A stretch of 64,000 bases of DNA from Paracoccus sp. DMF-8 (GTDB taxonomy: Bacteria > Pseudomonadota > Alphaproteobacteria > Rhodobacterales > Rhodobacteraceae). The notes under the pieces were generated by a model. It saw only the letters and a list, made by a program, of their open reading frames with translations. It did no database searches and was not told the DNA's origin. How positions within the stretch are numbered: the first letter of the stretch is position 1; the number at the start of each line of letters is the position of its first letter. Positions 21,367-28,348 of this stretch are shown in pieces. The stretch lies in contig NZ_JARJHL010000014.1 in the NCBI RefSeq assembly GCF_029309835.1, positions 330,379 through 394,378 of the forward strand, in the 5' to 3' direction. The translations under genes were made by a program, and so were the position numbers.

Positions 21367-21713
21367 AATCCGTCACCCTGCCGTGGCCCCCATCGGCCTT
21401 GTCCCCCAACGCCCGCGTCCATTGGGCAGCCAAGGCTCGCATCGCCGCCAAGGTGCGCAAGGACGCCTGCTATCTGTGCCAAGGCGCATGCGTCCGCGCG
21501 CTGCCGTGGGACCGGATGCACGTCGCTATCGAATTCCAGCCCGCCAGCGCGCGCCGCTACGATTTGGACAATGCCGTAGCACGCTGCAAGAGCCTGCTGG
21601 ACGGCCTGTCTGATGCGACCGGCATCGACGACAGCCGGTGGACGCTGGCCCTGTCACGCGGCCCTGTAGTTAAGGGCGGCGCCGTCATCATCACCGTATC
21701 GGAGGCGCAATGA
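21363..21713 (+). CDS. rusA: RusA-like Holliday junction resolvase
   Basis: 116 residues. It begins MKSVTLPWPPSALSPNARVHW, with the RusA LPWPPS start, continues through the acidic RYDLDNAVARCKSLLDGLSDATGIDDSRW block and ends with VVKGGAVIITVSEA. The Asp residues of DLDN and GIDDS correspond to the metal-binding acids of E. coli RusA, an endonuclease that resolves four-way junctions in phage DNA. It completes the recombination set with Erf, SSB, NinB and exonuclease, but sits on the rightward arm. Confidence 0.85.
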   Translation: MKSVTLPWPPSALSPNARVHWAAKARIAAKVRKDACYLCQGACVRALPWDRMHVAIEFQPASARRYDLDNAVARCKSLLDGLSDATGIDDSRWTLALSRGPVVKGGAVIITVSEAQ

Positions 21714-21886
21714 ACGCCCTGACTGAAATCCCGCCAGAGGATCGGCCAGCCGGTCCCGGTGAAAACTGGCGCAGCATTGGCGACCTTGCCCTTGCCGCCG
21801 TCAAAGAAAACGCCCGGCAGCGCAGCAACGCTCCGGGCAATGACCGCCAACAACAAAAGGAAAATGGCGATGACCAATCATATTGA
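21710..21886 (+). CDS. Small hypothetical phage protein
   Basis: 58 residues starting MNALTEIPPEDRPAGPGENW, hydrophilic with a Gln/Asn/Asp-rich end. ATGA overlap with rusA; its tail overlaps the next gene by 23 bp. No family recognised. Confidence 0.55.
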   Translation: MNALTEIPPEDRPAGPGENWRSIGDLALAAVKENARQRSNAPGNDRQQQKENGDDQSY

Positions 21887-22361
21887 CGATAGCGTTCTAG
21901 CGCAATGGTTTTCGTCTTCAGCAGAGTTCAGCGCGCCGCTGGACACCGAAATGAAGACAGAATTTTACCTGCGCAGCGCCATCGAAAAGATCAAGCCAAG
22001 CAACATTTACGCATTGGCGAAGCTGTCAAACGACCAGGACCATTTTGCTGATCTTATGGCCCAAGCCTTACTCGCCAGTGTCATGCCGAGCGAGGCCGAG
22101 GAAATCGCCTCGTGCGTGGTGGATAGCTTCGACCTGAACAATCAAGCGGAGAAGGCGGACGCGGCGTGGCTCCTGATGCTTCTGATCGCCGCTCAATCGG
22201 CTTGCCCGGACACGGAGTGGTCGGAGGCAAGATCCGTCTGCAAGCGGGTGCTTGACGCCACCACGCCCACGAAAACGGACCTCTTGTCGGCGCTTCTTGG
22301 GGATCTTCGGACGCAGCCTGTTTTCATGGCTGAAATTGACAAAGAGAGGGGCGCGGCATGA
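21864..22361 (+). CDS. Hypothetical phage protein, lower GC than neighbours
   Basis: 165 residues starting MAMTNHIDDSVLAQWFSSSA, acidic and helical. AAAGGA lies just upstream of the start at 21864; an upstream frame from 21759 is antisense-like and rejected. AT-rich codons are more frequent than in the surrounding genes, suggesting recent acquisition. It precedes the replication initiator by an ATGA overlap. Function unknown. Confidence 0.62.
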   Translation: MAMTNHIDDSVLAQWFSSSAEFSAPLDTEMKTEFYLRSAIEKIKPSNIYALAKLSNDQDHFADLMAQALLASVMPSEAEEIASCVVDSFDLNNQAEKADAAWLLMLLIAAQSACPDTEWSEARSVCKRVLDATTPTKTDLLSALLGDLRTQPVFMAEIDKERGAA

Positions 22362-23179
22362 GCGGTTGGTTTTCTGTCAAACACGGTATTCGCAAGCACC
22401 CGATTTTCAAAGGACGGCCTGACCGGCTTGGCGCATGGATCGCCATGCTGGACGAGGCCGCATGGGCTGACACGCGGCAGAACATCGGCGGGGAAATCAT
22501 CACCGTCGCGCGCGGGGAGTTGTGCGCCTCGCAAGCCATGCTGGAAGAAATCACCGGCATGACCAGAAAGCAGCTTCGGGGTTTCTTGGACCTGCTGAAA
22601 GCAGAGGGCGCCATTCGGACAAGGCCGGGCCAAAAAGGGGCCAAGAGCAGGGCCATAATAACCTTCTGTAATTACGACAAATATCAAGAGGTCGGGGCCA
22701 AAGAAGGGCCAAAAGAGGGCCAAGAAAGGGCCAAAGAAGGGCCAACAAAAGAACAAGATAAACAAATAAACAATATTCCGACTTCGTCGGGCGGCGCTGA
22801 TGCGCAGCCGGTTGACGCTGCGGGGGTGATTTTTTCCAGCGGTCTGAAGCTGCTGATGGCGTCTGGAAAGTCGTCAGGAGCGTCACGGGGCATTCTCGGG
22901 AAGTGGCGCAGGGATCACGGGGACGAGGCGGTTGTTGCTGCCTTGGGGCGTGCACAGCGTGAGGGGGCGATTGACCCGGTGGCGTTTGTCGAAGGGTGTT
23001 TCAGGTTCCAAAAAAGGGCCGCTCCGAAGTGGGAAAAGGGCGACATCCGCACGCTTAGCCCGACCAAGGTCCAGATGTTCTGGGATGGTCATTGGGAAAA
23101 CACCAGCGACTACAGCGCCGACGAGGCCGAGCGTCACCCGCGCTTTGTCGGGAGGGCGCCCGCCTATGCCGAGGCTTGA
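22358..23179 (+). CDS. Phage replication initiator with internal iterons
   Basis: 273 residues. The N-terminal 110 residues (MSGWFSVKHGIRKHPIFKG..., EEITGMTRKQLRGFLDLLKAEGAI, FCNYDKYQ) form a winged-helix domain of the type found in phage replisome organisers. A charged linker (KEGPKEGQERAKEGPTKEQDKQ) joins a helical C-terminal domain (SRGILGKWRRDHGDEAVVAALGRAQREGAIDPVAFVEGCF) like those that contact the helicase. Layout matches lambda O: DNA-binding N-terminus, origin repeats encoding the linker, partner-binding C-terminus. A primase-helicase follows directly. Confidence 0.72.
   Translation: MSGWFSVKHGIRKHPIFKGRPDRLGAWIAMLDEAAWADTRQNIGGEIITVARGELCASQAMLEEITGMTRKQLRGFLDLLKAEGAIRTRPGQKGAKSRAIITFCNYDKYQEVGAKEGPKEGQERAKEGPTKEQDKQINNIPTSSGGADAQPVDAAGVIFSSGLKLLMASGKSSGASRGILGKWRRDHGDEAVVAALGRAQREGAIDPVAFVEGCFRFQKRAAPKWEKGDIRTLSPTKVQMFWDGHWENTSDYSADEAERHPRFVGRAPAYAEA
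22627..22749. repeat. Iteron-like repeats, candidate replication origin
   Basis: Five tandem 11-bp repeats of the type GGGCCAAAGAA start at 22695, 22706, 22717, 22728 and 22739; three more copies start at 22627, 22638 and 22650. An AT-rich segment follows (22744-22786). The 11-bp period is about one helical turn and not a multiple of three, so the repeat is kept at the DNA rather than the peptide level. The layout resembles the lambda origin inside gene O. Confidence 0.72.
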
Positions 23180-23516
23180 CGTGGATCAGTTCGTAGAGCG
23201 GGCGGCAATCTGCGAGTTCGACGGCGGAATGAGCCGTTTCGACGCAGAGACGGCGGCGGCGCAGGAACAGGGGCTTGCCCGCTGGCAGGCGCTGCAAATC
23301 ATCAAGGGGCAAGCGGATGCGAACGGAAGCGGACATCCTTCGAGAGGCGGGGATACCGACCCCGAGGTGGCACGGCAACGAGGCGCGAACGATCTGCCCG
23401 GCGTGCAGCAGCACCCGGCGCAAAAAGACCGATCCGTGTCTCAGCATTTCGCGCAAGCCGGATGGTCTGGTGTGGTTTTGCTGGCATTGCTCGTTCAAGG
23501 GTGGGGGATCGTATGA
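23166..23516 (+). CDS. Small hypothetical phage protein with overlapping tail
   Basis: 116 residues. The first 50 (MPRLDVDQFVERAAICEFDG..., RFDAETAAAQEQGLARWQALQIIKG) look like a common small phage protein. The remainder overlaps the zinc-finger gene in another frame and looks like shadow sequence, although its stop forms an exact ATGA overlap with the primase-helicase start. The true C-terminus is uncertain. Confidence 0.5.
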   Translation: MPRLDVDQFVERAAICEFDGGMSRFDAETAAAQEQGLARWQALQIIKGQADANGSGHPSRGGDTDPEVARQRGANDLPGVQQHPAQKDRSVSQHFAQAGWSGVVLLALLVQGWGIV

Positions 23517-23643
23517 CGACCGCAGATCCGATCCGCTACCTGACCGAGGACCGCAAGCTGGACGCCGCGCTTTTGGTGGCAATGGGCGTTCAGGCGGTCG
23601 ATCACCCGCAACTCGGTCGCGCTGCCGCGCTGCCCTATCGTAG
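23317..23643 (+). CDS. Primase-type zinc-binding domain protein
   Basis: 108 residues. MRTEADILREAGIPTPRWHG is followed by ICPACSSTRRKKTDPCLSI and VWFCWHCSFKGGG, i.e. CPxC...CxxC, the zinc ribbon seen at the N-terminus of DnaG- and T7 gp4-type primases. The last 44 residues overlap the primase-helicase gene in a different frame and look non-native. A +1 shift in the GGTGGGGG run near 23501 would fuse this domain directly to the downstream Toprim-helicase, giving the usual single primase-helicase polypeptide. Confidence 0.7.
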   Translation: MRTEADILREAGIPTPRWHGNEARTICPACSSTRRKKTDPCLSISRKPDGLVWFCWHCSFKGGGSYDDRRSDPLPDRGPQAGRRAFGGNGRSGGRSPATRSRCRAALS

Positions 23644-24961
23644 GGATGGCAAGACCTACGCTTGCAAATTCCGCGCGGCAGATCGCAAGGAATGGCGATC
23701 CAGTCAGGGTGTTTCCCGGTCCCTGTTCAACGAGGATTGCTTGCGCAGCGGCACCGGCCCGGTGGTCCTCACCGAGGGCGAAATTGATGCCCTGTCGATC
23801 ATTCAGGCGGGATACAGCCGGGCGGTAAGCCTGCCTGATGGCTGGACCGAGGAAGGCGGCAAGCGGCAAGTCCTGATCGACGCAGAGGCCGCATTTCGGG
23901 CCGCGCCCTATGTGATCGTGGCAGGGGATGCGGATGAGGTGGGGGCCAGCCTGCCCCGCACCGTCGCCAATATCCTGATCGGCCATGACGTGCGTTTCGT
24001 GACGTGGCCAGATGGCTGCAAGGATGCAAATGATGTTCTGGTCAACTTCGGGGAAGGTGAGATTGCCCGATGCCTGACCGAGGCCCGGCGCATCGACCCC
24101 GAGGGCGGATTCATTACGTCGATTTCCGATCTGCCGCCCATGCCAACCCGGCGCGTCCTGCGCTTGGGGATGCAGCCCTACGATGGCAAGGTTGCGTTCG
24201 AGGTCGGCACCATGTCCGTTGGCACTGGAACCCCGGGTTCGGGCAAATCGACCTTCACGACCTTCATGGCGCATCACATCGCGCAGCATGAGCAAATCCG
24301 TGTCGGCATCATGGGGTTCGAAACCCATCCTTACCGGACACGCGACCAGCTTGCGCGACTCTATGGCAAGCTGCCGTTCGACCAAATGTCAGGTCAGCGC
24401 CGGGCGGATTTCCTGACCTATGCCGACGAGCATTTCCGCATCGTCCACAGGACATTCGACGGTGACGAACGGCACAACCTGAAATGGCTTCGCGAAATGG
24501 TCTATACGCTGGCCGTCCGCGATGAGTGCAAACTGATCATCATCGACCCGTGGAACGAACTTGAGCACCTGCCCGAGCCGGGCGAGTCGATGACCAGCTA
24601 CATCAACTTCGCCCTGCAACAGATCCGGCAATGGGCGCAGCAGTTTGACACGCATATTTGCCTGATCGCACACCCCCGGAAGATGCCTTCCGACGGCGGT
24701 CAGATGCGTTGCCCGACCGGCTACGACATTGCCGACAGCGCCGCGTTTTTCAACAAGCCCGCGCTAGGCTTTTCGGTCCATCGCGAAACCGATGAAGACG
24801 CCGGGAAAGCCTGGGTCAAGGTCCAGACGTGGAAGGTTCGGGAAACGCAGCTTTACGGCTTCGAGACCGGGGCGATGCGCCTGACCTTCCACGGCGAGAT
24901 GATGACCTATTCGCAATATCACGACGACAGCGCCTTTCAGCGCAGGAAGGAGACAGCATGA
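23513..24961 (+). CDS. Phage primase-helicase (Toprim plus RecA-like helicase)
   Basis: 482 residues starting MTTADPIRYLTEDRKLDAAL. The Toprim part shows VVLTEGEIDALSI and VIVAGDADEVG (Glu and DxD metal ligands). The helicase part has Walker A GTGTPGSGKSTFTTF, Walker B LIIIDPWNELEH and the DnaB-like motif LIAHPRKMP. It corresponds to T7 gp4-like proteins lacking the zinc ribbon, which is encoded just upstream in another frame. It synthesises primers and unwinds DNA at the phage fork. ATGA overlaps at both ends. Confidence 0.87.
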   Translation: MTTADPIRYLTEDRKLDAALLVAMGVQAVDHPQLGRAAALPYRRDGKTYACKFRAADRKEWRSSQGVSRSLFNEDCLRSGTGPVVLTEGEIDALSIIQAGYSRAVSLPDGWTEEGGKRQVLIDAEAAFRAAPYVIVAGDADEVGASLPRTVANILIGHDVRFVTWPDGCKDANDVLVNFGEGEIARCLTEARRIDPEGGFITSISDLPPMPTRRVLRLGMQPYDGKVAFEVGTMSVGTGTPGSGKSTFTTFMAHHIAQHEQIRVGIMGFETHPYRTRDQLARLYGKLPFDQMSGQRRADFLTYADEHFRIVHRTFDGDERHNLKWLREMVYTLAVRDECKLIIIDPWNELEHLPEPGESMTSYINFALQQIRQWAQQFDTHICLIAHPRKMPSDGGQMRCPTGYDIADSAAFFNKPALGFSVHRETDEDAGKAWVKVQTWKVRETQLYGFETGAMRLTFHGEMMTYSQYHDDSAFQRRKETA

Positions 24962-25362
24962 CCCTCACCGCCCCCGCACACATCACCGGCTACATGCCCG
25001 GCGGCAGCGCCCCCCACGTCGTCCAGCGCGCGCATGACCGTCTGGCATGGATCGAGCAAGCCTTGGCCGCTGGCCACTCGACCGAGGCTATCGCTGCCGC
25101 TCTGGATATCCGCGTCCAGACCCTCAAGGATCTGATGCGCCGCGCCCGCCGTGAGGGCCTGCTTTCCAAGCCCGAGGTCGCGCCCCCTACGCCCGTTGCT
25201 GCCCCGCGTGGCATCAGCCTGCACCGCGCCCCGTGGGAGGTCGAGACCGGCCATGATCCGCGCCACGAGACGACGCCGCGCCTGCCGCCGATCAGATCGC
25301 CGCGCCGTCGCGTCTCGGTGAAATCCGTGATCGACGTCATTCGTGCAGAGGTGAACGCATGA
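24958..25362 (+). CDS. HTH-containing hypothetical phage protein
   Basis: 134 residues starting MTLTAPAHITGYMPGGSAPH. The middle holds an HTH-like region (LAAGHSTEAIAAALDIRVQTLKDLMRRARREGLL). The C-terminal part is Pro/Arg-rich. ATGA-coupled on both sides. Could bind DNA; role unknown. Confidence 0.62.
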   Translation: MTLTAPAHITGYMPGGSAPHVVQRAHDRLAWIEQALAAGHSTEAIAAALDIRVQTLKDLMRRARREGLLSKPEVAPPTPVAAPRGISLHRAPWEVETGHDPRHETTPRLPPIRSPRRRVSVKSVIDVIRAEVNA

Positions 25363-25712
25363 CGCATCCGCTCTACGTCCGCACCATCGACGCTACCAAC
25401 ACCGTGCACCCCTCGATCCGCGCAGCCGCCCGCGCCCATGGTGTCAGCCGCAGAACCGTGGCCTATCATCTCGACACCTATGGCGATCTGTCCCGCCTCG
25501 GACGCGGCAAGGCACGCCCCGGATGTCAGAACGCTTCAAAGGTCACCGTGATTTTCGGTCGCGAGTTCCCGTCGCGGGTTGCAGCTGCAAAGCACCTTGG
25601 CATCAGCATCAGCCAATTCAATCGCTGGACCCGTCCAGACGCCAGCGCCGCAATGCGCGATATGCTGATGGCTGCAATGATGCGCGCAGAGGCAGGGAGG
25701 GTGCAGGCATGA
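25359..25712 (+). CDS. Protein with two HTH/NUMOD-like repeats
   Basis: 117 residues. Two similar helix-turn-helix segments are visible: SIRAAARAHGVSRRTVAYHLDTYG and SRVAAAKHLGISISQFNRWTR. Such modules (NUMOD1-like) occur as DNA-binding parts of homing nucleases and small phage proteins; no nuclease domain is present here. A sequence-specific DNA-binding role is inferred. Confidence 0.65.
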   Translation: MTHPLYVRTIDATNTVHPSIRAAARAHGVSRRTVAYHLDTYGDLSRLGRGKARPGCQNASKVTVIFGREFPSRVAAAKHLGISISQFNRWTRPDASAAMRDMLMAAMMRAEAGRVQA

Positions 25713-25981
25713 ACCGATCTGAAATCTGCGCCGAGGCTGCACGCATCACCACGACAGACCGAAGCGCAACACACGGTCGCCCCGAAGATACATTTGGCAT
25801 GATCGCCAGCGTTTGGAGCGCGCGCCTCGGCGTCAACCTGACCCCTGCGCAGGTCTGCATTTTGCTGGCTGACCTGAAAACCTGCCGGGCATGGGGCAAC
25901 CCTGGGCACGCCGACAATTGGGTTGATCTGGCCGGATATGCCGCCTGTGGTGGCGAATTGGCAACGGAGGCGCAGGCATGA
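25709..25981 (+). CDS. DUF6378-family phage protein
   Basis: 90 residues: MNRSEICAEAARITTTDRSA, then THGRPEDTFGMIASVWSARLGV and CILLADLKTCRAWGNPGHADNWVDLAGYAACGGEL. This pattern, with a conserved DNWVDLAGY end, matches the DUF6378 group frequent in siphovirus and podovirus replication regions. Function unknown; some relatives resemble MazG-type all-helical proteins, but catalytic acids are not evident. Confidence 0.7.
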   Translation: MNRSEICAEAARITTTDRSATHGRPEDTFGMIASVWSARLGVNLTPAQVCILLADLKTCRAWGNPGHADNWVDLAGYAACGGELATEAQA

Positions 25982-26226
25982 CCATCCTCAAGAGCCGCGC
26001 CACCCTTCGCCGCATAGCCGAGGAAACGGCAGCGGAACACGGCATGACGTTTGATGAAATCACGTCGCCGTCACGTCGCCAGTTCATCGCACAGCCCCGG
26101 CAAGAGGCGATGCGCCGTCAGCGCGAGGCGGGTTTCAGCTATCCCGTGATCGGCTGGTTCTGGGACCGCGACCACACCACGGTCATGCACGGCGTCCGCG
26201 CCGCAGAGGCGAGGGCAGGGGCATGA
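25978..26226 (+). CDS. DnaA domain IV-like DNA-binding protein
   Basis: 82 residues. The C-terminal half reads SRRQFIAQPRQEAMRRQRE... followed by DRDHTTVMHGVRAAEAR, which corresponds to the DnaA-box binding motif (GGRDHTTVLHAV) of DnaA domain IV. No AAA+ domain is present, so it is a free-standing Bac_DnaA_C-type domain. It could bind DnaA boxes to redirect host initiation or help phage replication; this is inference from the motif. Confidence 0.75.
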   Translation: MTILKSRATLRRIAEETAAEHGMTFDEITSPSRRQFIAQPRQEAMRRQREAGFSYPVIGWFWDRDHTTVMHGVRAAEARAGA

Positions 26227-26813
26227 GGGTTCTGGTAGCCTGCGAATATTCGGGCCGCGTCCGCGACGCATTCATTGCCCTCGGCCACGACGCTATCAGC
26301 GCCGATCTGCTGCCGTCCGAAACCCCCGGCCCGCATTACCAGGGCGATGTGCGCGACATGCTGCGCCAGCCGTGGGATCTGGTCATCGCGCATCCGCCCT
26401 GCACCCGGCTGTGCAACAGCGGTGTCCGCTGGCTCGCTGAACGCGACCTGTGGGAGGATATGCGAGAGGGCGCCGCGTTCTTCCTCGAGTGCCTGAACGC
26501 CAACGCCCCAATGGTCGCCGTCGAAAACCCTGTGATGCACCGATACGCCCGTGAAATCGTCGGTCGCGGCCCTGATTTCACGGTCCAGCCATGGCAGTTT
26601 GGAGATCCGGCGAAAAAACGGACATGCTTCTGGACGCGCGGCCTGCCGCCCCTGACGCCGACCAGTGACATGCAGGCGTCAGATGCGCGGGCAGATTGCC
26701 ACCTCGCATCCCCCGGCCCGGATCGGTGGAAAGAGCGCAGTCGGACGTATCCCGGCATAGCCGCTGCTATGGCTGCGCAATGGGGCGGGCTGAAGATGGA
26801 GGCAGCCGCATGA
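26223..26813 (+). CDS. DNA cytosine methyltransferase-like phage protein
   Basis: 196 residues starting MRVLVACEYSGRVRDAFIAL. Features recall C5-cytosine methyltransferases: an N-terminal SAM-binding strand with CEYSGRV, an acidic AISADL, the PPC catalytic loop in IAHPPCTRLC, and ENPVMHRY for the ENV motif. It is shorter than typical Dcm-type enzymes and lacks a clear target-recognition domain. It may protect phage DNA from restriction. No cognate nuclease is adjacent. Confidence 0.7.
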   Translation: MRVLVACEYSGRVRDAFIALGHDAISADLLPSETPGPHYQGDVRDMLRQPWDLVIAHPPCTRLCNSGVRWLAERDLWEDMREGAAFFLECLNANAPMVAVENPVMHRYAREIVGRGPDFTVQPWQFGDPAKKRTCFWTRGLPPLTPTSDMQASDARADCHLASPGPDRWKERSRTYPGIAAAMAAQWGGLKMEAAA

Positions 26814-26968
26814 GGCCCGATCACCCCGGACGCAAGAAGCGCCGCCAGATCGCGGCACGTCGCGCGGCCTATGTCCAAGCCAAACGGGCAGCGAGACGCA
26901 GGGACAAGCAGCAGGTGGCCCTAGATATGCGCAGAGAGGCCGTGGAAGGGGTGCAGGACGGGCGATGA
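26810..26968 (+). CDS. Very basic small phage protein
   Basis: 52 residues starting MRPDHPGRKKRRQIAARRAA, more than a quarter Arg/Lys in the first 35 residues. ATGA overlap with the methyltransferase-like gene. May bind nucleic acid; no family recognised. Confidence 0.5.
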   Translation: MRPDHPGRKKRRQIAARRAAYVQAKRAARRRDKQQVALDMRREAVEGVQDGR

Positions 26969-27039
26969 CGGGAAAAACGATACCGAGACACCGGGCAGAG
27001 CTTAGAGGCCGCTCACAGCGCAAAATACGAGGAGTTGGA

Positions 27040-27255
27040 ATGACCATCATCGTCTACACGAAACCGAACTGCCCGCCCTGCAACATGGTCAAGCGGCTGC
27101 TGACCGCTGATGGCATCGCATTCGAGGAACGCAACGCAGCCGATCATCTGGACTATCTGGAAGGCATCGGCGCCCGTTCCGCCCCTGTCATCGTGGACGG
27201 GGATCACGTCATCCACGGGTTTGACCCCGATCAACTGCGGAGGCTGAACCAATGA
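27040..27255 (+). CDS. NrdH-like glutaredoxin
   Basis: 71 residues starting MTIIVYTKPNCPPCNMVKRL. The redox motif is CPPC, followed by a short thioredoxin fold with SAPVIVDGDHVIHGFDPDQL, as in NrdH redoxins. These donate electrons to class Ib ribonucleotide reductase; no reductase is encoded here, so it would serve a host enzyme or other thiol exchange. GGAG eight nt before the ATG decides the start over an upstream ATG at 26965. Confidence 0.85.
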   Translation: MTIIVYTKPNCPPCNMVKRLLTADGIAFEERNAADHLDYLEGIGARSAPVIVDGDHVIHGFDPDQLRRLNQ

Positions 27256-27776
27256 CAGCATCATTTGACTGGCAGCGCGCATTGCGCAAGGGCGAGGTCA
27301 TGGCGGTGGAAAATGCGCGGGCCGACCAAAAGCTGGGGCCGGAGCATGTCATGTGGGAGCTGTTCCGTGAGGCGTGCCGGGTCAGCCGGTCGTATTCTGG
27401 ACCGCCCCGGTTGGGATACCCCAGCAAGTCCAGCCTGCCGGAAGCGCCGTCAGAGCGCAGCGCATGGGCGCAGGCGATGGACTATCTGCGTGGAGAGATC
27501 GAAGAAATGCCGGATCAGGGCGTTGCGATGGTCAGGCCGTCCGCAGACGAGATCACGCGTTCAGAGCATGTCCTGTTCCTCTGGCATCAGTTCGCACTCA
27601 AGAGCAAGGGGAAGCGCCGCATGTTGCGCAAGGCGGTTTATTGCATGGGTTGCGGCCTATCATACCGGGTGATCCGCAGCCGCACCGGCATTTCCCGAGC
27701 ATCGCTGTATAGGGCGAGAGACGAGGCAATGCGCGATATCTGGGAAGGCATCAAAGATATTGAGAAAATGCGCTAG
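27252..27776 (+). CDS. DUF6362-like HTH protein, candidate late regulator
   Basis: 174 residues. The C-terminal third (RRMLRKAVYCMGCGLSYRVIRSRTGISRASLYRARDEAMRDIWEGI) is a helix-turn-helix resembling sigma region 4 or DUF6362 proteins. It is the last gene of the rightward early operon, just before the non-coding gap and terminases, the position of antiterminator or late-activator genes. Such a role is inferred from location only. Confidence 0.6.
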   Translation: MTASFDWQRALRKGEVMAVENARADQKLGPEHVMWELFREACRVSRSYSGPPRLGYPSKSSLPEAPSERSAWAQAMDYLRGEIEEMPDQGVAMVRPSADEITRSEHVLFLWHQFALKSKGKRRMLRKAVYCMGCGLSYRVIRSRTGISRASLYRARDEAMRDIWEGIKDIEKMR

Positions 27777-28197
27777 ACAAGTGAGACAATCTTGGTTAGA
27801 TTTTCAGCATAATCGCAAGAATTGCGCCTTGGGTAACCTTGGCGCTTTTCTGATTCCGCTCTTTGGCGGATCATCTACCGGGGCGTTGGTGGAACGCTCC
27901 CCCCGGTCGAGCGCCTAGAGCGCCAGATGATCCTCCTGATCGCGGCAAGTGGTCATAGGCGGGGAGGCCACACCGCCAGCATAGCAAAACAATATGCCAA
28001 GCCGAGCGACGTAATGCGGCAGCACACCTTCGGGTAATGGTCGCGATCAACCGCTCTTTGGTGGCATATCCCCCGGTTAGACGGGTGAGCGGCTTGACTG
28101 CCGGATATGCCTCCTGAGCGCGGTCACACGCAGAGCGGTTGCGCAAGCCCCGCAATGGACCGGCCCGGACGCTGCGATAACGGGTCACGCTCAACAG
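27777..28197. other. 420-bp non-coding gap before the late genes
   Basis: No supportable gene. GCGCC...GGCGC followed by TTTT (27824-27849) is a likely terminator of the early operon. A large hairpin ACCGGGG...CCCCGGT lies at 27877-27907, and a minus frame (27871-28194) has biased Arg-rich composition and no ribosome site. Late promoter, small RNA or packaging start could lie here; none is identified. Confidence 0.55.
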
Positions 28198-28273
28198 TTC
28201 GGTGTAGCTCAGTGGTCAGAGCAGCGGCTTCCAAATCCGCGTGTCGGGGGTTCGACTCCCTCCACCGTTGCCA
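28198..28273 (+). tRNA. Phage tRNA-Trp(CCA), acceptor stem degenerate
   Basis: A 76-nt cloverleaf: D-stem GCTC/GAGC with GG in the loop, anticodon loop TTCCAAA (CCA), T-loop TTCGACT, discriminator G and encoded CCA. D-arm, T-arm and spacing are canonical. The first two acceptor pairs are T-T mismatches (TTCGGTG against CACCGTT) and the last anticodon-stem pair is C-T. It may be poorly functional or decayed. Confidence 0.75.
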
Positions 28274-28275
28274 CC

Positions 28276-28310
28276 CGCCCCGCCGTGCATCACGCATAGC
28301 GGGGCGTTTT
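28276..28310 (+). terminator. Hairpin terminator after tRNA-Trp
   Basis: CGCCCCGC/GCGGGGCG, 8-bp stem with a 15-nt loop and TTTT. It lies three nt past the tRNA and 39 bp before terS. Confidence 0.68.
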
Positions 28311-28348
28311 CGATTTCGACGGCCTCGGCCAGAAATCAAGAGAACCCC

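Noticed and set aside
22627..22749. Regular spaced repeats considered as a CRISPR array
   Set aside because: Repeats are 11 bp with no spacers, lie inside a coding gene and no cas gene is present; iterons fit better.
27871..28194. 107-codon minus frame in the gap before tRNA-Trp
   Set aside because: Arg/Leu-rich shadow composition, contains the large hairpin, no start signal.
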